The notes under the pieces were generated by a model, which made no database searches, was not told the DNA's origin, and saw only the letters and a program-made list of their open reading frames with translations. Shown one piece after another: positions 8,005-16,351 of a stretch of DNA of 35,101 bases. The position numbers and the translations under genes are program-made. How positions within the stretch are numbered: position 1 is the stretch's first letter; each line of letters begins with the position of its first letter. The DNA is from Mesorhizobium sp. Root552 (lineage in GTDB: Bacteria > Pseudomonadota > Alphaproteobacteria > Rhizobiales > Rhizobiaceae), in the NCBI RefSeq assembly GCF_001427285.1, contig NZ_LMFV01000006.1, positions 2,031-37,131 of the forward strand, in the 5' to 3' direction.

Positions 8005-8508
8005 CTAATGCAGTCCGGGGAAGCCGCTGGGATCGAACGCTCGGGCCGGATAAGGCTCATCGGTCAGCGCGTCGATGGAAAGCTCAAGGGTGATGGTGTT
8101 GGCGTTGTATTGCGCCCGCACGATATCGAAGGACGGATATTCGATCTCGACATCATCCGGCGACGAGGCAAGGACGATTTCCAGCCGGGCCGTACCGGGC
8201 GATGCGATGCCCCTCAAAACCGCGACAAGCTCCCGGCTGACATTCTCGACCATGAGGCGGGCTGCCGGCGCACGTTCGCCAAGATCGTCAGGCAACGACA
8301 CACCCATGGGACAGAAGATGTAGGTTTCGCCTCGGCTGACTGTGCCGTAGGTCAGCGGCTCTTCGGAAAGCCGTTCTGTCGGATCGCTGCTCAGCCGTAG
8401 CGGATCGGGGAACGAAGGATGTTCCAGCGTCAGCAGCGCAACGGATACCTCGCCGGTTTCCTGTGCGTTCATCGCCTCGCGCATGCCGAGTGAAAGCGTA
8501 CGGCTCAT
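8005..8508 (-). CDS. DUF1833 tail-tip protein (gpL-like)
   Basis: 167 aa. The pattern VSVALLTLEHPSFPDPLRLS..., then a middle beta-rich domain and VENVSRELVAVLRGI, is that of DUF1833, a minor tail protein occupying the place of lambda gpL or the distal tail protein hub. It starts in ATGA overlap with the previous minor tail gene and is followed by the NlpC/P60 peptidase, the order known in many rhizobial phages. Confidence 0.8.
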   Translation of the reverse strand: MSRTLSLGMREAMNAQETGEVSVALLTLEHPSFPDPLRLSSDPTERLSEEPLTYGTVSRGETYIFCPMGVSLPDDLGERAPAARLMVENVSRELVAVLRGIASPGTARLEIVLASSPDDVEIEYPSFDIVRAQYNANTITLELSIDALTDEPYPARAFDPSGFPGLH

Positions 8509-8861
8509 GGCATAACCTCAAGCGACAGGTCCACCGTCCATTTCCTGTGCCCGAAGTAACTCCAGCTCGGCAGCCGGTCGCCGAAGCGAACAAGGATCGG
8601 ATCGCCTGTCACAGGATCCGGGAAGGTGAAGGGCTGCGTTCCTTTCAATAGCGTCGTCGTGATGAACGTCCGCAGGCTGGCGAGCTGGTCCGTGGTCATG
8701 ACCACCTTTCCCTGAAGCGGCTCCGGCATCGCCGAAGAACGGCTGCGGACCTTGGGCGGACCGATATCGGGCTGGGAGCGCAGCCGGCCATCGCCAAACG
8801 CGCTGCCGTAGCCCTCTGTCAGCACATATTGCGGCAGGGTGAGAGGCCAGGACGCAACCAT
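8505..8861 (-). CDS. Minor tail protein (gpM-like position)
   Basis: 118 aa, beginning MVASWPLTLPQYVLTEGYGS. It lies directly after the tape measure gene and before DUF1833, where lambda has gpM. The TFPDPVTGDPILVRFGD stretch and the final WTVDLSLEVMP are typical of small beta-sandwich tail-tip proteins that join tape measure and hub. Its ATG overlaps the tape measure stop as TAATG and its end is ATGA-coupled to DUF1833. No catalytic motif seen. Confidence 0.65.
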   Translation of the reverse strand: MVASWPLTLPQYVLTEGYGSAFGDGRLRSQPDIGPPKVRSRSSAMPEPLQGKVVMTTDQLASLRTFITTTLLKGTQPFTFPDPVTGDPILVRFGDRLPSWSYFGHRKWTVDLSLEVMP

Positions 8862-11800
8862 TACCGACCCTTCAAGACCTTCTGCGCACCGAACTCGCCG
8901 CGCAATATGCTGTTGGCCGCCGTGCCGCGCCTGCTGAGTTTTTCAGCCACGACGCGGTCAACCAAAACGTCAATCGATATCGAGCCGTCCGCCTCCCGGC
9001 GTTCCTGCGCCTGAACCGCAACGCCGGCATTGTTGTTGATCACGACGTTGACGTTGCTCCCGCCTACAACCTGGCGGGCATGCTCCATCGACTTGAAGAC
9101 AGGTTCTCCGCGCTTCAGGATGGCCGGCACTTCATCGTTGGCAATGCCGCCATTGTGGTAGCGGGGCGCGTGCTGGAAGATGTTCATGTCTACGCCACCA
9201 CGAAACCGGGTCGCGTTGCCAGCCGTGCCGCCTTCATGAAACAGGCCGATATAGCCACCGGGGTTGGCGCTGAGCCAAGAGAACGCTGCGGTGCCCGAGA
9301 ATGCGGAATTCAGACCGCCCCCACCAAACAGGCTGCTGAAGAACCCGCCGATCCCACCGCCACCGCCGCCGGATGGAGCCGCAGGGAACTTGTTCAACGC
9401 GCTGCCAAAGGTGGAAAGACCCTGCGTCGCCTGATTGCCGGCCTGCCCAAGGTTGGCGATGCCGGATATCGCTTTGGTCGATCCGGTCGAGAGCTTATCG
9501 AGCGCGCCGACGGCCTTCGTCGCCGAACGGTCGATTCCTTCCCATGTCCCGATGCCAGAGTTCTTCGCCCCGTACCACGCGCCCCAACCGTTGGCCTTGG
9601 CCTGATCAAGGGCAAAGGCCGTCGATTGCCGCCAGTTCGCAGGATTGGCAGGGTCAAGGCCGGTCTGTTCCATGAACCTGTTGCCAAGGCCCGCGCCGAA
9701 ACCCGTGCCAGAGCCGCCCTTCAGCAGTTGGAATGGACCAAACGAAGGCTCGCGAACACCGTTCCGGAACAGGTTGGATTGCCAGATGCCAGCGCCAAGG
9801 CCTTCCGACCTTGCCACGCGAAGCGCGACGCCCGGATCGATGCCGATAGCAGACGCATATTGCTGGATGAAGCTCGTAGCGTTGCCGACACTATAAGCAC
9901 CACCAATCGACGAGGTGATTGAACCTATATCTGGCAGCGCAGAGCGGGTGATGGCCCCTGGATCATAATTGTCGTTCGCAGCGCCTATGCCCAGCATGTC
10001 GGCAAAGCCCGATTTGGTGCCGAAGCTCGACGCAGCGCCGCCACCGAACAGCAGGCTTAGAAGACCGCCACCTGAAGACCCGCCTTGGCCGCCGGCAATC
10101 GCGTTCACCAGCGCGTTGACACCGCTCTCGATGATCTTGTCGAGTGCCTTGTTCAAAGCATTCAGGATTGCGTTGCCCAGCGACTTGCCGAAGCTGTCTC
10201 CGCGCAGCAATCCGGCCTGAAAATCGTCGAAGAAGCCTTTCACACCGGCGCGAAGATCGTTGATGCGCTGTATTTCACGCATCTGGCCAGCTTCGGGAGA
10301 ATCCATCCCAAGTCCGGTACCACGAAGCCGGGATGCGATCTGCTGTTCAAGCGGCGAACGGAAGGCCTGCTGATATTCGAACTGGAGGTCACGGTTCAGA
10401 TTGGCGCGGGCGATCTCATCGGCGAACTTGCCGTACTCGGCAGCCTTCTGCTTGATGAGCTCGATTTCCTTCTGATCAACGGCAATGCCGTTGCGAGCTG
10501 CTTCCTCCTTAAGCTGCTGGGTGCGCTCGAACTCATATCGAAGAGCCGCCTGTTCGCCGGTAGTCTTGCCGATAAGGTCGAGCTCAAGCTGCTGAGAAGC
10601 GAGCGACTGGTCCATCGCGCGAATGCGGTCTTGCTGCGCCTCCGTCAGGTTGTGTTCGGCTTCCAGAAGCGCGCGCTTTCCTGCAAGTTCGATGCGCTGC
10701 TGGCGCACGGCGTAGGACTCGCCATTGACGGTCCTGGCTTCCTCACGCGCTCGTGCTGCGGCTGCACGTTCTGCCGGCGAGCGCGCGCCCAGCCCACCAA
10801 TGTCAGCATCGAATGCTCGTTGCCCTGACCGCAAAGCCAAGCGCTCGTCATCCAGATAACGGTTGCGGTCATCTTCCGCACTGCTGCCGATCAACGGGCC
10901 ACGCTTACCAGCCTCAAGCCGGCGAACGATGCTCTCCAACTCCTTTGCCTTCTCCGCGAGGCTGGCTATCTCCTTGCCAGCAATGATCGCTTCGTCGGCA
11001 ATCTTTTGCAGGCCTTTAGCCTGGCCGATGCGCTCTATCTCTGCATTGAACGCGACAAGACCTTCAGCGCCGTCGATCTTCAGCTTGTTGATGGCGTCGG
11101 CAAAAGGCGCGAACTTTCCCGACACCGAAAATGCATTCTCACCCATGGTCAGGATAGCGTCGGCGGTGTCGCGAAGCAGAGCAGGGTTGTTTGAACTGCC
11201 AACAAGTTCGGAAAACAGCCGCTCGACCTCGTCGTTGAACGCCGCGAGGTCGGTCTTTCCGCTCTTCGCGCTTTCGATGAGCGCGGCAATCGGTGCCGCA
11301 AACAACTTCTGGTCACCGGAGAGGCTGCTGAGCGCGCCAACGCCACCACCCTTGCCAAACAGGCTTTGCATCCATCCGGAACCGCCGAGGGTGTCCAGCA
11401 ACGGCCCCATCTGGTCCCGCAACTGTGCCTGTAGCAACGTCTGGGCATTGCGCGCACTGGCGTCGGTGAAGGCGGTGCCGCCAAATGCTCCGAGACGCTT
11501 CGACGCCTCGCCGAGTTCGCCGTACTGTTCCTTCAGCAACTGCAGTGTTGAAGAATGCGCCTTCAAGGTTTCGTCGAGCGACTTCGCGCCGTCGCGCCCC
11601 TTCATGAACCACTGGATGGTCAAAGCCGCGGCTGCGGTGATACCTATCGAGATCAGGTTGATAGGGCTGAACAGGCCCATGATCGCTGATCCCAGCATTT
11701 TCACGGCACCGGTGGCGCCTTGCTCGCCAACAGACGCTTGCATGGCCATGCCGAGCTGGGTGCCTTGCTGCAGCGCAATTGTGGGGATCGACTGCCCCAT

Positions 11801-12346
11801 AGCGGACGTGATTGCGATATCTTGAAACTGACTGGTCGCGTTCAGCGCCGCAAAGTTATTCGTCGGCCGAGCATTGACGTTTGCCGCAGCGAGGCGGGAT
11901 TGCGCAACACGCGCGCGCTCGGCGGCAATTGCCTGGCCTTCAATTTGCAGATTTGCAGCCTTCACCGCAGTCGCCAACTGCGTTTGCCCCTTAGCTGCTA
12001 GCTCCGCATAGTCGGCACTGAGACCGAGCTTCTGGTTCATGCCGACAAGGATACGCTCGGCGCTTTCCATCGAAACTTTGCCGGTTTCCAAGCCGCGGCT
12101 GAGCTGGCCAAGGCCCGTAGCAAAGCGCTGCTGCGCTGTGTAGCCTTCGACATATTGCCGGGAAAGACGCGCCAGGACGTCGCCGCCGGTGCTGATCTTG
12201 GCGTCGTTCGCCGCCATAGCCTGCGCGACATCGCGAGACGACGCGGCCATCGCCTTGTCGGCCGCAACCTTCTGCTGCGCACCGGCAGTGTATTTGGCCG
12301 CGTCGATCTCAGGCGAGACACGCAGCGATGACAACTGAACGGTCAA
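8861..12346 (-). CDS. Tail tape measure protein with transglycosylase-like domain
   Basis: 1161 aa, the longest tail-operon protein after gpJ and the expected next gene after G/GT. The N-terminal half is helical and Ala/Gln/Lys-rich with coiled-coil character (about 20-120, 480-680); a hydrophobic segment follows around 215-250. At about 815-945 is a soluble-lytic-transglycosylase-like region (YASAIGIDPGVALRVARSEG, SFGPFQLLKGG, NWRQSTAFALDQAKANGWG), probably used to open peptidoglycan. Gly-rich linkers flank it. At about 0.15 nm per residue the tail should be near 170 nm. The only in-frame start before an upstream stop is TTG (12346), or a second TTG at 12334; no strong ribosome site is seen. 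Confidence 0.9.
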   Translation of the reverse strand: MTVQLSSLRVSPEIDAAKYTAGAQQKVAADKAMAASSRDVAQAMAANDAKISTGGDVLARLSRQYVEGYTAQQRFATGLGQLSRGLETGKVSMESAERILVGMNQKLGLSADYAELAAKGQTQLATAVKAANLQIEGQAIAAERARVAQSRLAAANVNARPTNNFAALNATSQFQDIAITSAMGQSIPTIALQQGTQLGMAMQASVGEQGATGAVKMLGSAIMGLFSPINLISIGITAAAALTIQWFMKGRDGAKSLDETLKAHSSTLQLLKEQYGELGEASKRLGAFGGTAFTDASARNAQTLLQAQLRDQMGPLLDTLGGSGWMQSLFGKGGGVGALSSLSGDQKLFAAPIAALIESAKSGKTDLAAFNDEVERLFSELVGSSNNPALLRDTADAILTMGENAFSVSGKFAPFADAINKLKIDGAEGLVAFNAEIERIGQAKGLQKIADEAIIAGKEIASLAEKAKELESIVRRLEAGKRGPLIGSSAEDDRNRYLDDERLALRSGQRAFDADIGGLGARSPAERAAAARAREEARTVNGESYAVRQQRIELAGKRALLEAEHNLTEAQQDRIRAMDQSLASQQLELDLIGKTTGEQAALRYEFERTQQLKEEAARNGIAVDQKEIELIKQKAAEYGKFADEIARANLNRDLQFEYQQAFRSPLEQQIASRLRGTGLGMDSPEAGQMREIQRINDLRAGVKGFFDDFQAGLLRGDSFGKSLGNAILNALNKALDKIIESGVNALVNAIAGGQGGSSGGGLLSLLFGGGAASSFGTKSGFADMLGIGAANDNYDPGAITRSALPDIGSITSSIGGAYSVGNATSFIQQYASAIGIDPGVALRVARSEGLGAGIWQSNLFRNGVREPSFGPFQLLKGGSGTGFGAGLGNRFMEQTGLDPANPANWRQSTAFALDQAKANGWGAWYGAKNSGIGTWEGIDRSATKAVGALDKLSTGSTKAISGIANLGQAGNQATQGLSTFGSALNKFPAAPSGGGGGGIGGFFSSLFGGGGLNSAFSGTAAFSWLSANPGGYIGLFHEGGTAGNATRFRGGVDMNIFQHAPRYHNGGIANDEVPAILKRGEPVFKSMEHARQVVGGSNVNVVINNNAGVAVQAQERREADGSISIDVLVDRVVAEKLSRRGTAANSILRGEFGAQKVLKGR

Positions 12347-12398
12347 TGGACATCTCGCATCAAATGGCTACGATTCTTCAGAACGGAGGATTTGTTGA

Positions 12399-12719
12399 AT
12401 GCGCAGAGTGTTTGAAATGGTTTTAGTTGCGGCCATGCTGGCCGGGATGAGTAGCGCGAGCTGGGGAGCATCGTCCCGATCTGCTCGTTGCGTGGAAATG
12501 CTGTCTCTTGTTCAGGCCCTTGCCGACGGAATGAGAAATGTCAGCAACATCGGGTCGCTTGATGCGCTGGTAACGGTTCCAGATGTGCTTACCGGCCCTG
12601 AGCGTGAGGCAATGGAGCAGCTAAACGAGACCCACAAGAAGGTCATGCCGCTGGTGAAGCTTTACGCCGTTGATGCCCAAACCGCCGCGACAGCGCTGCG
12701 TGAATGTTCCGTGCAATGA
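12399..12719 (+). CDS. Small secreted protein in a moron position
   Basis: 106 aa with a clear signal peptide: MRRVFEMVLVAAMLAGMSSA followed by SWGA, likely cleaved after Ala24. The mature part has two Cys (31 and 103) that could pair in the periplasm, and is mostly helical. A GGAGG site sits 8 nt before the ATG. It reads opposite to the tail genes and fits exactly between the tape measure start (12346) and the GT stop (12724), so it must have its own promoter in 12347-12398. This is the pattern of a lysogenic-conversion moron. I do not recognise the family; periplasmic or surface exclusion functions are possible. Confidence 0.7.
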   Translation: MRRVFEMVLVAAMLAGMSSASWGASSRSARCVEMLSLVQALADGMRNVSNIGSLDALVTVPDVLTGPEREAMEQLNETHKKVMPLVKLYAVDAQTAATALRECSVQ

Positions 12720-12723
12720 TGGC

Positions 12724-13505
12724 TTACGCCGGGTCCTCTTTCCCGACGTACGCCAGCCACTCCGTGTCAATCGCCGTCATGAAGACATGGAACCGGTCGA
12801 ACGCTTCACCCTCGATGCCATAGCGTCGGGCGTAGGCGTCGAGCGCTATGAACGATATCGGCATCTGTCCACCCATCGCGCCGTAGTGGCGGTCGGAGCG
12901 CAGGGCTTGCCACGCATGCCAATAGAATTCATGCCAAGGCTCTTCGCGGGCTTCCCTGGGCCGAACCGGAAGATATTCCCTCTTCACCTCGTTGGGGAAT
13001 TCATCGGCAAGTTTCGCAAGCCAGCTATCGCGGCCTTTCCGCTCAAGGTCGTAGCGGAAGGCCGCAGCTAGTTTTTTGCCGCTTCCTTGACGAACTCGAC
13101 CTTACGTTTGCCGACCCGGCCGGCGCACCAATAGATCATGGAGCGCATGATGCGATGCTCTTCGGCAATCAGGATGGTGCCGACGGCATCGGGAGAATAG
13201 TCGATGTCCAGTCCGCGCCAGCCAAGCAGCAGATGCTCGACCGCAAGCTGTCCCTCCACACGCGCCGCTTCATCAGGCGGAATGCGGTCGTCGGGATAGT
13301 CCTTTTTCAGGCGCTCAAGCGCGTCCTGTCGCGCCACCACGTAATCAGGATAGTTGGTCGACCTGACCAGAAAGGCCAGGCCGGGCAAGGGGGTCTGTTC
13401 GAGCGGCTTTTCCGGGTTGAGGCCCGGCCATTCCTTGGGCTCGATCCATTCGCCTTCGCGTTCCTTGGAAAGGTCGGCGGAAAGGCTGGCAAGTTTGATC
13501 GTCAT
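12724..13505 (-). CDS. Tail assembly chaperone GT fusion, made by -1 frameshift
   Basis: The product starts as the G-like protein at 13505 and slips back one base at 13071-13077, giving a 260-aa fusion that ends at 12724. The T part is open from the slip site and reads AAAFRYDLERKGRDSWLAKL..., continuing through a region with GTG 12987 that a gene finder would otherwise call as an isolated 87-aa gene. The continuous protein-like sequence upstream of that GTG shows it is not a true start. In lambda, gpG and gpGT bind the tape measure and recruit tube subunits, and neither stays in the virion. Position between tail tube and tape measure genes is exactly as in lambda. Confidence 0.88.
13030..13077 (-). 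promoter_or_regulatory. Programmed -1 ribosomal frameshift signal
   Basis: On the mRNA: slippery heptamer A AAA AAC in the zero frame (GCA AAA AAC, 13077-13071), then the zero-frame TAG stop at once (13070-13068). Five nt after the heptamer begins a strong hairpin, 13065-13053 pairing with 13043-13030: 13 base pairs with one bulged base, mostly G-C, and a 9-nt loop. Heptamer, 5-nt spacer and stable structure match the standard requirements for -1 frameshifting. Lambda uses a different heptamer (GGGAAAG) at the same place. Confidence 0.88.
13068..13505 (-). CDS. Tail assembly chaperone, G-like
   Basis: 145 aa (zero-frame product). It has an N-terminal MTIKLASLSADLSKEREGEW and an acidic/helical body, ending VEFVKEAAKN at the TAG that follows the slippery site. 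I start at ATG 13505, with AGGAG about 10 nt upstream; a longer upstream frame looks like leader sequence. Most ribosomes make this short form and a minority make GT. It lies between tail tube and tape measure genes, the conserved place of this chaperone in siphophages. Confidence 0.82.
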   Translation of the reverse strand: MTIKLASLSADLSKEREGEWIEPKEWPGLNPEKPLEQTPLPGLAFLVRSTNYPDYVVARQDALERLKKDYPDDRIPPDEAARVEGQLAVEHLLLGWRGLDIDYSPDAVGTILIAEEHRIMRSMIYWCAGRVGKRKVEFVKEAAKN

Positions 13506-13532
13506 GATGCTGGTTCTCCTGCTGGGGAGTGT

Positions 13533-13596
13533 GCGGGCGAGGTCCAGCAACCCCGCCCGCTATTGCGCGCAATGTCTGTCCCGGTGCTGGCCGGGA
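13533..13596 (-). terminator. Hairpin cluster after the tail tube gene
   Basis: Three inverted repeats in the 97-bp gap between tail tube stop and G start: TCCCGG/CCGGGA (13579-13596, 6-bp stem, 6-nt loop), a perfect palindrome ATTGCGCGCAAT (13562-13573), and GCGGGC/GCCCGC (13533-13538 with 13555-13560). No long U tract follows, so they are more likely partial terminators or RNA stabilisers that set high tube and low chaperone levels than full stops. Confidence 0.45.
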
Positions 13597-13602
13597 AGGC
13601 GG

Positions 13603-15093
13603 CTACTGATAGAACTCCAATCTATCCACGATCAGATGGGCGCTGGTCAGCGGATCGGCGCTGGCCTGTCCGACGAGCGGCAGAACGACATCGGTGTTCT
13701 TGGCACCGGCCGATGGCGAGCCATCCGTGAAGGTCACGCGCGGCAGACCAAACACAATCGCCTGGAAGTTCTTGGCGATGCGCGTGTTCATGTTGGTCGG
13801 CGTGCCGGCAAAGAGCTTCGACAACAGCGCGTCCGAGCCGAAATAGGTCGGCGCGTTGAACGTCACGTCGAAGCTGCCCATGCCCATGTCTTTCGGACCG
13901 ACATCCTCTCCGCAATCAAGACCGTTCTTCATACGGATGTTGTTGTTGATGCTGATCTGGAACGACTGGATGAAGTTCGGCCCGCCGATGCATGCGCCGT
14001 TTTCCGCGATACGGCCGACATTCACGGCAGCGGCCATCACTGCGTTCGTCGTCGCCGCATCCGGCGAAGCATCGAGCGATGTGGTCGAGCTCGCACCACT
14101 CATGCCTGAGAACGTGAACGAGTATTTGGCCTTATCTTCCGTCGTGAAGTTGAACGTGCCTTCCCCGGCGACCATGCCGCGCTGTGCGATGTAGGTCGGC
14201 ACCGTCTGGCCCATGAAACCCCGTTCGAAGGTCAGGGTCTTCATGTCGACGCCGTTCTTTATCTGGTCGCCGAAGAACACCTGAATGGTCTTCGAGGTGC
14301 CGCTGTCCGTGGTCCAGCCTGCGGGCAGATTGTCTAGCGGCAGCTTGGTCGAGGTCGGAGCCGCCGAAATGCGCGCCCATGCCTGCCTGCGGGCAACCGC
14401 GCCAGCCGTGACGAGGAACGCGAAGGTCGTTGCATCCGCCGCGCCGCCGATCTTGACCCACTGGCCGACACGAAGGCCGAGTGTCGTGAAATCGAGCGAG
14501 GTCGAGCCGAGACCGTCAGCAAGAGCCGTGATGTCGCCGCTTGCGCCCATCAGGCCTACAGTCTTCATCCGGGCCGTGGCCGGCGGAGAAGCTTCCGCGA
14601 CAAAGCCGGCGCCAAGGAAGGCCGGTGCGGTCGCGCTGCCGGTCGTGCAGCGGAATACACCGTTGTTCTGCGGAGCCGTGAAGCCGGTGAAGCGCACAAG
14701 GTGACCGACGGCGAAGGCCGCGCCGGTGGTGACCGTCGCAACGTCGGTTGTGTTGGTCAGCGCCGTGATGACCGAATCCGCCACGCCGTCATTGTCGCGC
14801 GATGGCGTATTCAGCCAGGTCGAGCAGAACAGCGATTGGAACCATGACGACAATGGCGAGCCGTCGACGGGGTAGGACAGTTCGCCGTTGATGGGACCGC
14901 CGTTCGTCTCGTTGATCTTGGTCGGATCGGCGTTCATGCGATCATCGCGGATTTCATCGGAGGTGACGAAGTTCGGGCGATAGGCAAGGCCTTCGCCGGT
15001 GAACCGGGCCTTGCGCATGCGAGGGGTTACAGGCGTAACGCCGAGGGTCGCTTCCTCGACGCAGGTCAGTCGTACGCGATTTGCGTCGCTCAT
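13603..15093 (-). CDS. Major tail protein (tail tube)
   Basis: 496 aa, in the tail tube position just before G/GT. Begins MSDANRVRLTCVEEATLGVT, the usual N-terminus of this tube family, with PRMRKARFTGEGLAYRPNF and a NGELSYPVDGSPLSSWFQS stretch. It is larger than a minimal tube protein (about 200-250 aa); the middle (about 100-250, with GVFRCTTGSATAPAFLGAGF) is probably an inserted Ig-like or decoration domain facing outwards. GGAG lies about 8 nt before the ATG. Hexameric rings of this protein form the tail shaft. Confidence 0.82.
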   Translation of the reverse strand: MSDANRVRLTCVEEATLGVTPVTPRMRKARFTGEGLAYRPNFVTSDEIRDDRMNADPTKINETNGGPINGELSYPVDGSPLSSWFQSLFCSTWLNTPSRDNDGVADSVITALTNTTDVATVTTGAAFAVGHLVRFTGFTAPQNNGVFRCTTGSATAPAFLGAGFVAEASPPATARMKTVGLMGASGDITALADGLGSTSLDFTTLGLRVGQWVKIGGAADATTFAFLVTAGAVARRQAWARISAAPTSTKLPLDNLPAGWTTDSGTSKTIQVFFGDQIKNGVDMKTLTFERGFMGQTVPTYIAQRGMVAGEGTFNFTTEDKAKYSFTFSGMSGASSTTSLDASPDAATTNAVMAAAVNVGRIAENGACIGGPNFIQSFQISINNNIRMKNGLDCGEDVGPKDMGMGSFDVTFNAPTYFGSDALLSKLFAGTPTNMNTRIAKNFQAIVFGLPRVTFTDGSPSAGAKNTDVVLPLVGQASADPLTSAHLIVDRLEFYQ

Positions 15094-15132
15094 GGGACGA
15101 TCTCCAGTGTTAGCGCTTCAGGTGGTTGCCAG

Positions 15133-15297
15133 TCAGTCCTTGGCGGGCTTCTTGGCGTTGGGCAGTTTCTCGATGTAGCCGGCCTTGGCGAGGCCATCGA
15201 AGGTGTGAGGCGTCAGGTCATCGGTCGGCGACACACGGTCATCGGCGGAAAACCGGCGAACGGCGGTGTGGAATGGCTTCAACACGGTTGCCATCAT
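15133..15297 (-). CDS. Small structural-operon protein (54 aa)
   Basis: Not recognised. The ORF begins MMATVLKPFHTAVRRFSADD and ends KLPNAKKPAKD, with a Lys-rich tail. Its ATG overlaps the upstream stop as ATGA (15294-15297), an AAGGGA site lies just before, and codon choice matches the neighbours, so I consider it real although short. A second ATG three bases later is a possible start. It sits between the tail terminator-like protein and the tail tube gene, where many rhizobial phages have a similar short protein with a conserved middle (DDLTPHTFDGLAKAGYI). Confidence 0.7.
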   Translation of the reverse strand: MMATVLKPFHTAVRRFSADDRVSPTDDLTPHTFDGLAKAGYIEKLPNAKKPAKD

Positions 15298-15704
15298 TCA
15301 TCCCTTTCAAAGTTCACGGTTGCGGTCATCGCGTAGTAGCCGGCGAAGGCTCGGCCGGGATCGCCAGCGCCTATCGAGGCGTCGAGAAACGACACGCCGG
15401 CAATGTCCTGCCCCCGGAAAAGTCCGGCGATCTGCGACGCCAGCGAACGGGCTTCCCTGCTTCCCGTCCCATTCGGCGTCATGACGTGGAAGTCGGCCTG
15501 TCCGCCCTCTCGCCACAGATTGTTGTCGCGTGGCTCGTCGCCAATTGAAGCCTGTCCGAAGAAGTCCCCGAACACCTCGACATAGATGAACGGTGCCGGC
15601 GTCTCGGGCAGGTCGAAAGCGTCGTTTTCAAAAACCACGGGCGTCGTGGTCCACCGATCCGCTATCTGGTCAACGATCACGTCGAAGGCTTCGGGACTGG
15701 CCAT
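15294..15704 (-). CDS. Tail terminator-like protein (DUF4128 type)
   Basis: 136 aa. MASPEAFDVIVDQIADRWTT, then APFIYVEVFGDFFGQASIGD and a C-terminal YYAMTATVNFERDE strand, are the pattern of DUF4128 proteins, which have the tail-terminator fold of lambda gpU or HK97 gp10. It caps the finished tube and joins it to the head. Start overlaps the upstream stop as TGATG; position between minor neck protein and tail tube fits. Confidence 0.7.
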   Translation of the reverse strand: MASPEAFDVIVDQIADRWTTTPVVFENDAFDLPETPAPFIYVEVFGDFFGQASIGDEPRDNNLWREGGQADFHVMTPNGTGSREARSLASQIAGLFRGQDIAGVSFLDASIGAGDPGRAFAGYYAMTATVNFERDE

Positions 15705-16348
15705 CAGGACACCGGATTGATGATGATCGACGGATAGCTGAGGACGCCGGATTTGCGGCTGATGCGGTCCCTGCTGCGACGCGTTTTCAGGTGATAGGGC
15801 ATCGACGGGTGCAGGCCGGCACGAACGTCCAGAAACTTGCTCTCAAAGGTGAAGGCTCCCCGAAACCTGTTTGCCAGAACGCGGGCTGTACCCCTGAACA
15901 GCCGCAACTCCGGAATACCGAGACGCCCCACTTCCGCCTTGCGCACATAAGGCTGGAAATTGGTGATGATGACTTCCGCGTCCGCCCTGATCTTGGTGAA
16001 GTCGGTGACGACAGTCCTGCCACCTGCAATGACGATGTAGGAGGAATCGAACCGGCCGGAACGTGGGCGAGGCCCCCTCTTCTTCAGTTCATCGAGCGCC
16101 GCCACGATGACCATCGGCCAGTTGGTGAACTCGTAGACGATGGAGCCCGGCGCTTGGTAGCTTTCCTCGACTGCCCCTTGCCGTCCGTTGACGAAGCGTT
16201 CGAACGTCGGGCTGGCGATGCCTTCGGAAATGACCCTCGCCAGCTCCTTGCGGGCAAATGTAGCCACGGCCCTGTTGATTTCCGCAGGCTCAAGCGATGC
16301 GGTCGCGACCTTAAGGTCACGTTCGAAGAACTCGAAACCGGTTGCCAT
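15704..16348 (-). CDS. Neck/tail completion protein
   Basis: 214 aa, beginning MATGFEFFERDLKVATASLE. It has a helical N-terminal half (PAEINRAVATFARKELARVI) and a strand-rich middle (SSYIVIAGGRTVVTDFTKI). Located between the connector-like 114-aa protein and the tail terminator, the place of HK97 gp10-like minor neck proteins. I cannot assign a family with certainty. Only 3 nt separate it from the previous stop. Confidence 0.5.
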   Translation of the reverse strand: MATGFEFFERDLKVATASLEPAEINRAVATFARKELARVISEGIASPTFERFVNGRQGAVEESYQAPGSIVYEFTNWPMVIVAALDELKKRGPRPRSGRFDSSYIVIAGGRTVVTDFTKIRADAEVIITNFQPYVRKAEVGRLGIPELRLFRGTARVLANRFRGAFTFESKFLDVRAGLHPSMPYHLKTRRSRDRISRKSGVLSYPSIIINPVS

Positions 16349-16351
16349 GAT

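Noticed and set aside
12724..12987. Separate 87-aa gene starting at GTG 12987
   Set aside because: The frame is open and protein-like for about 30 codons upstream of the GTG, up to the slippery site, so it is the T part of a GT frameshift fusion and not an independent gene.
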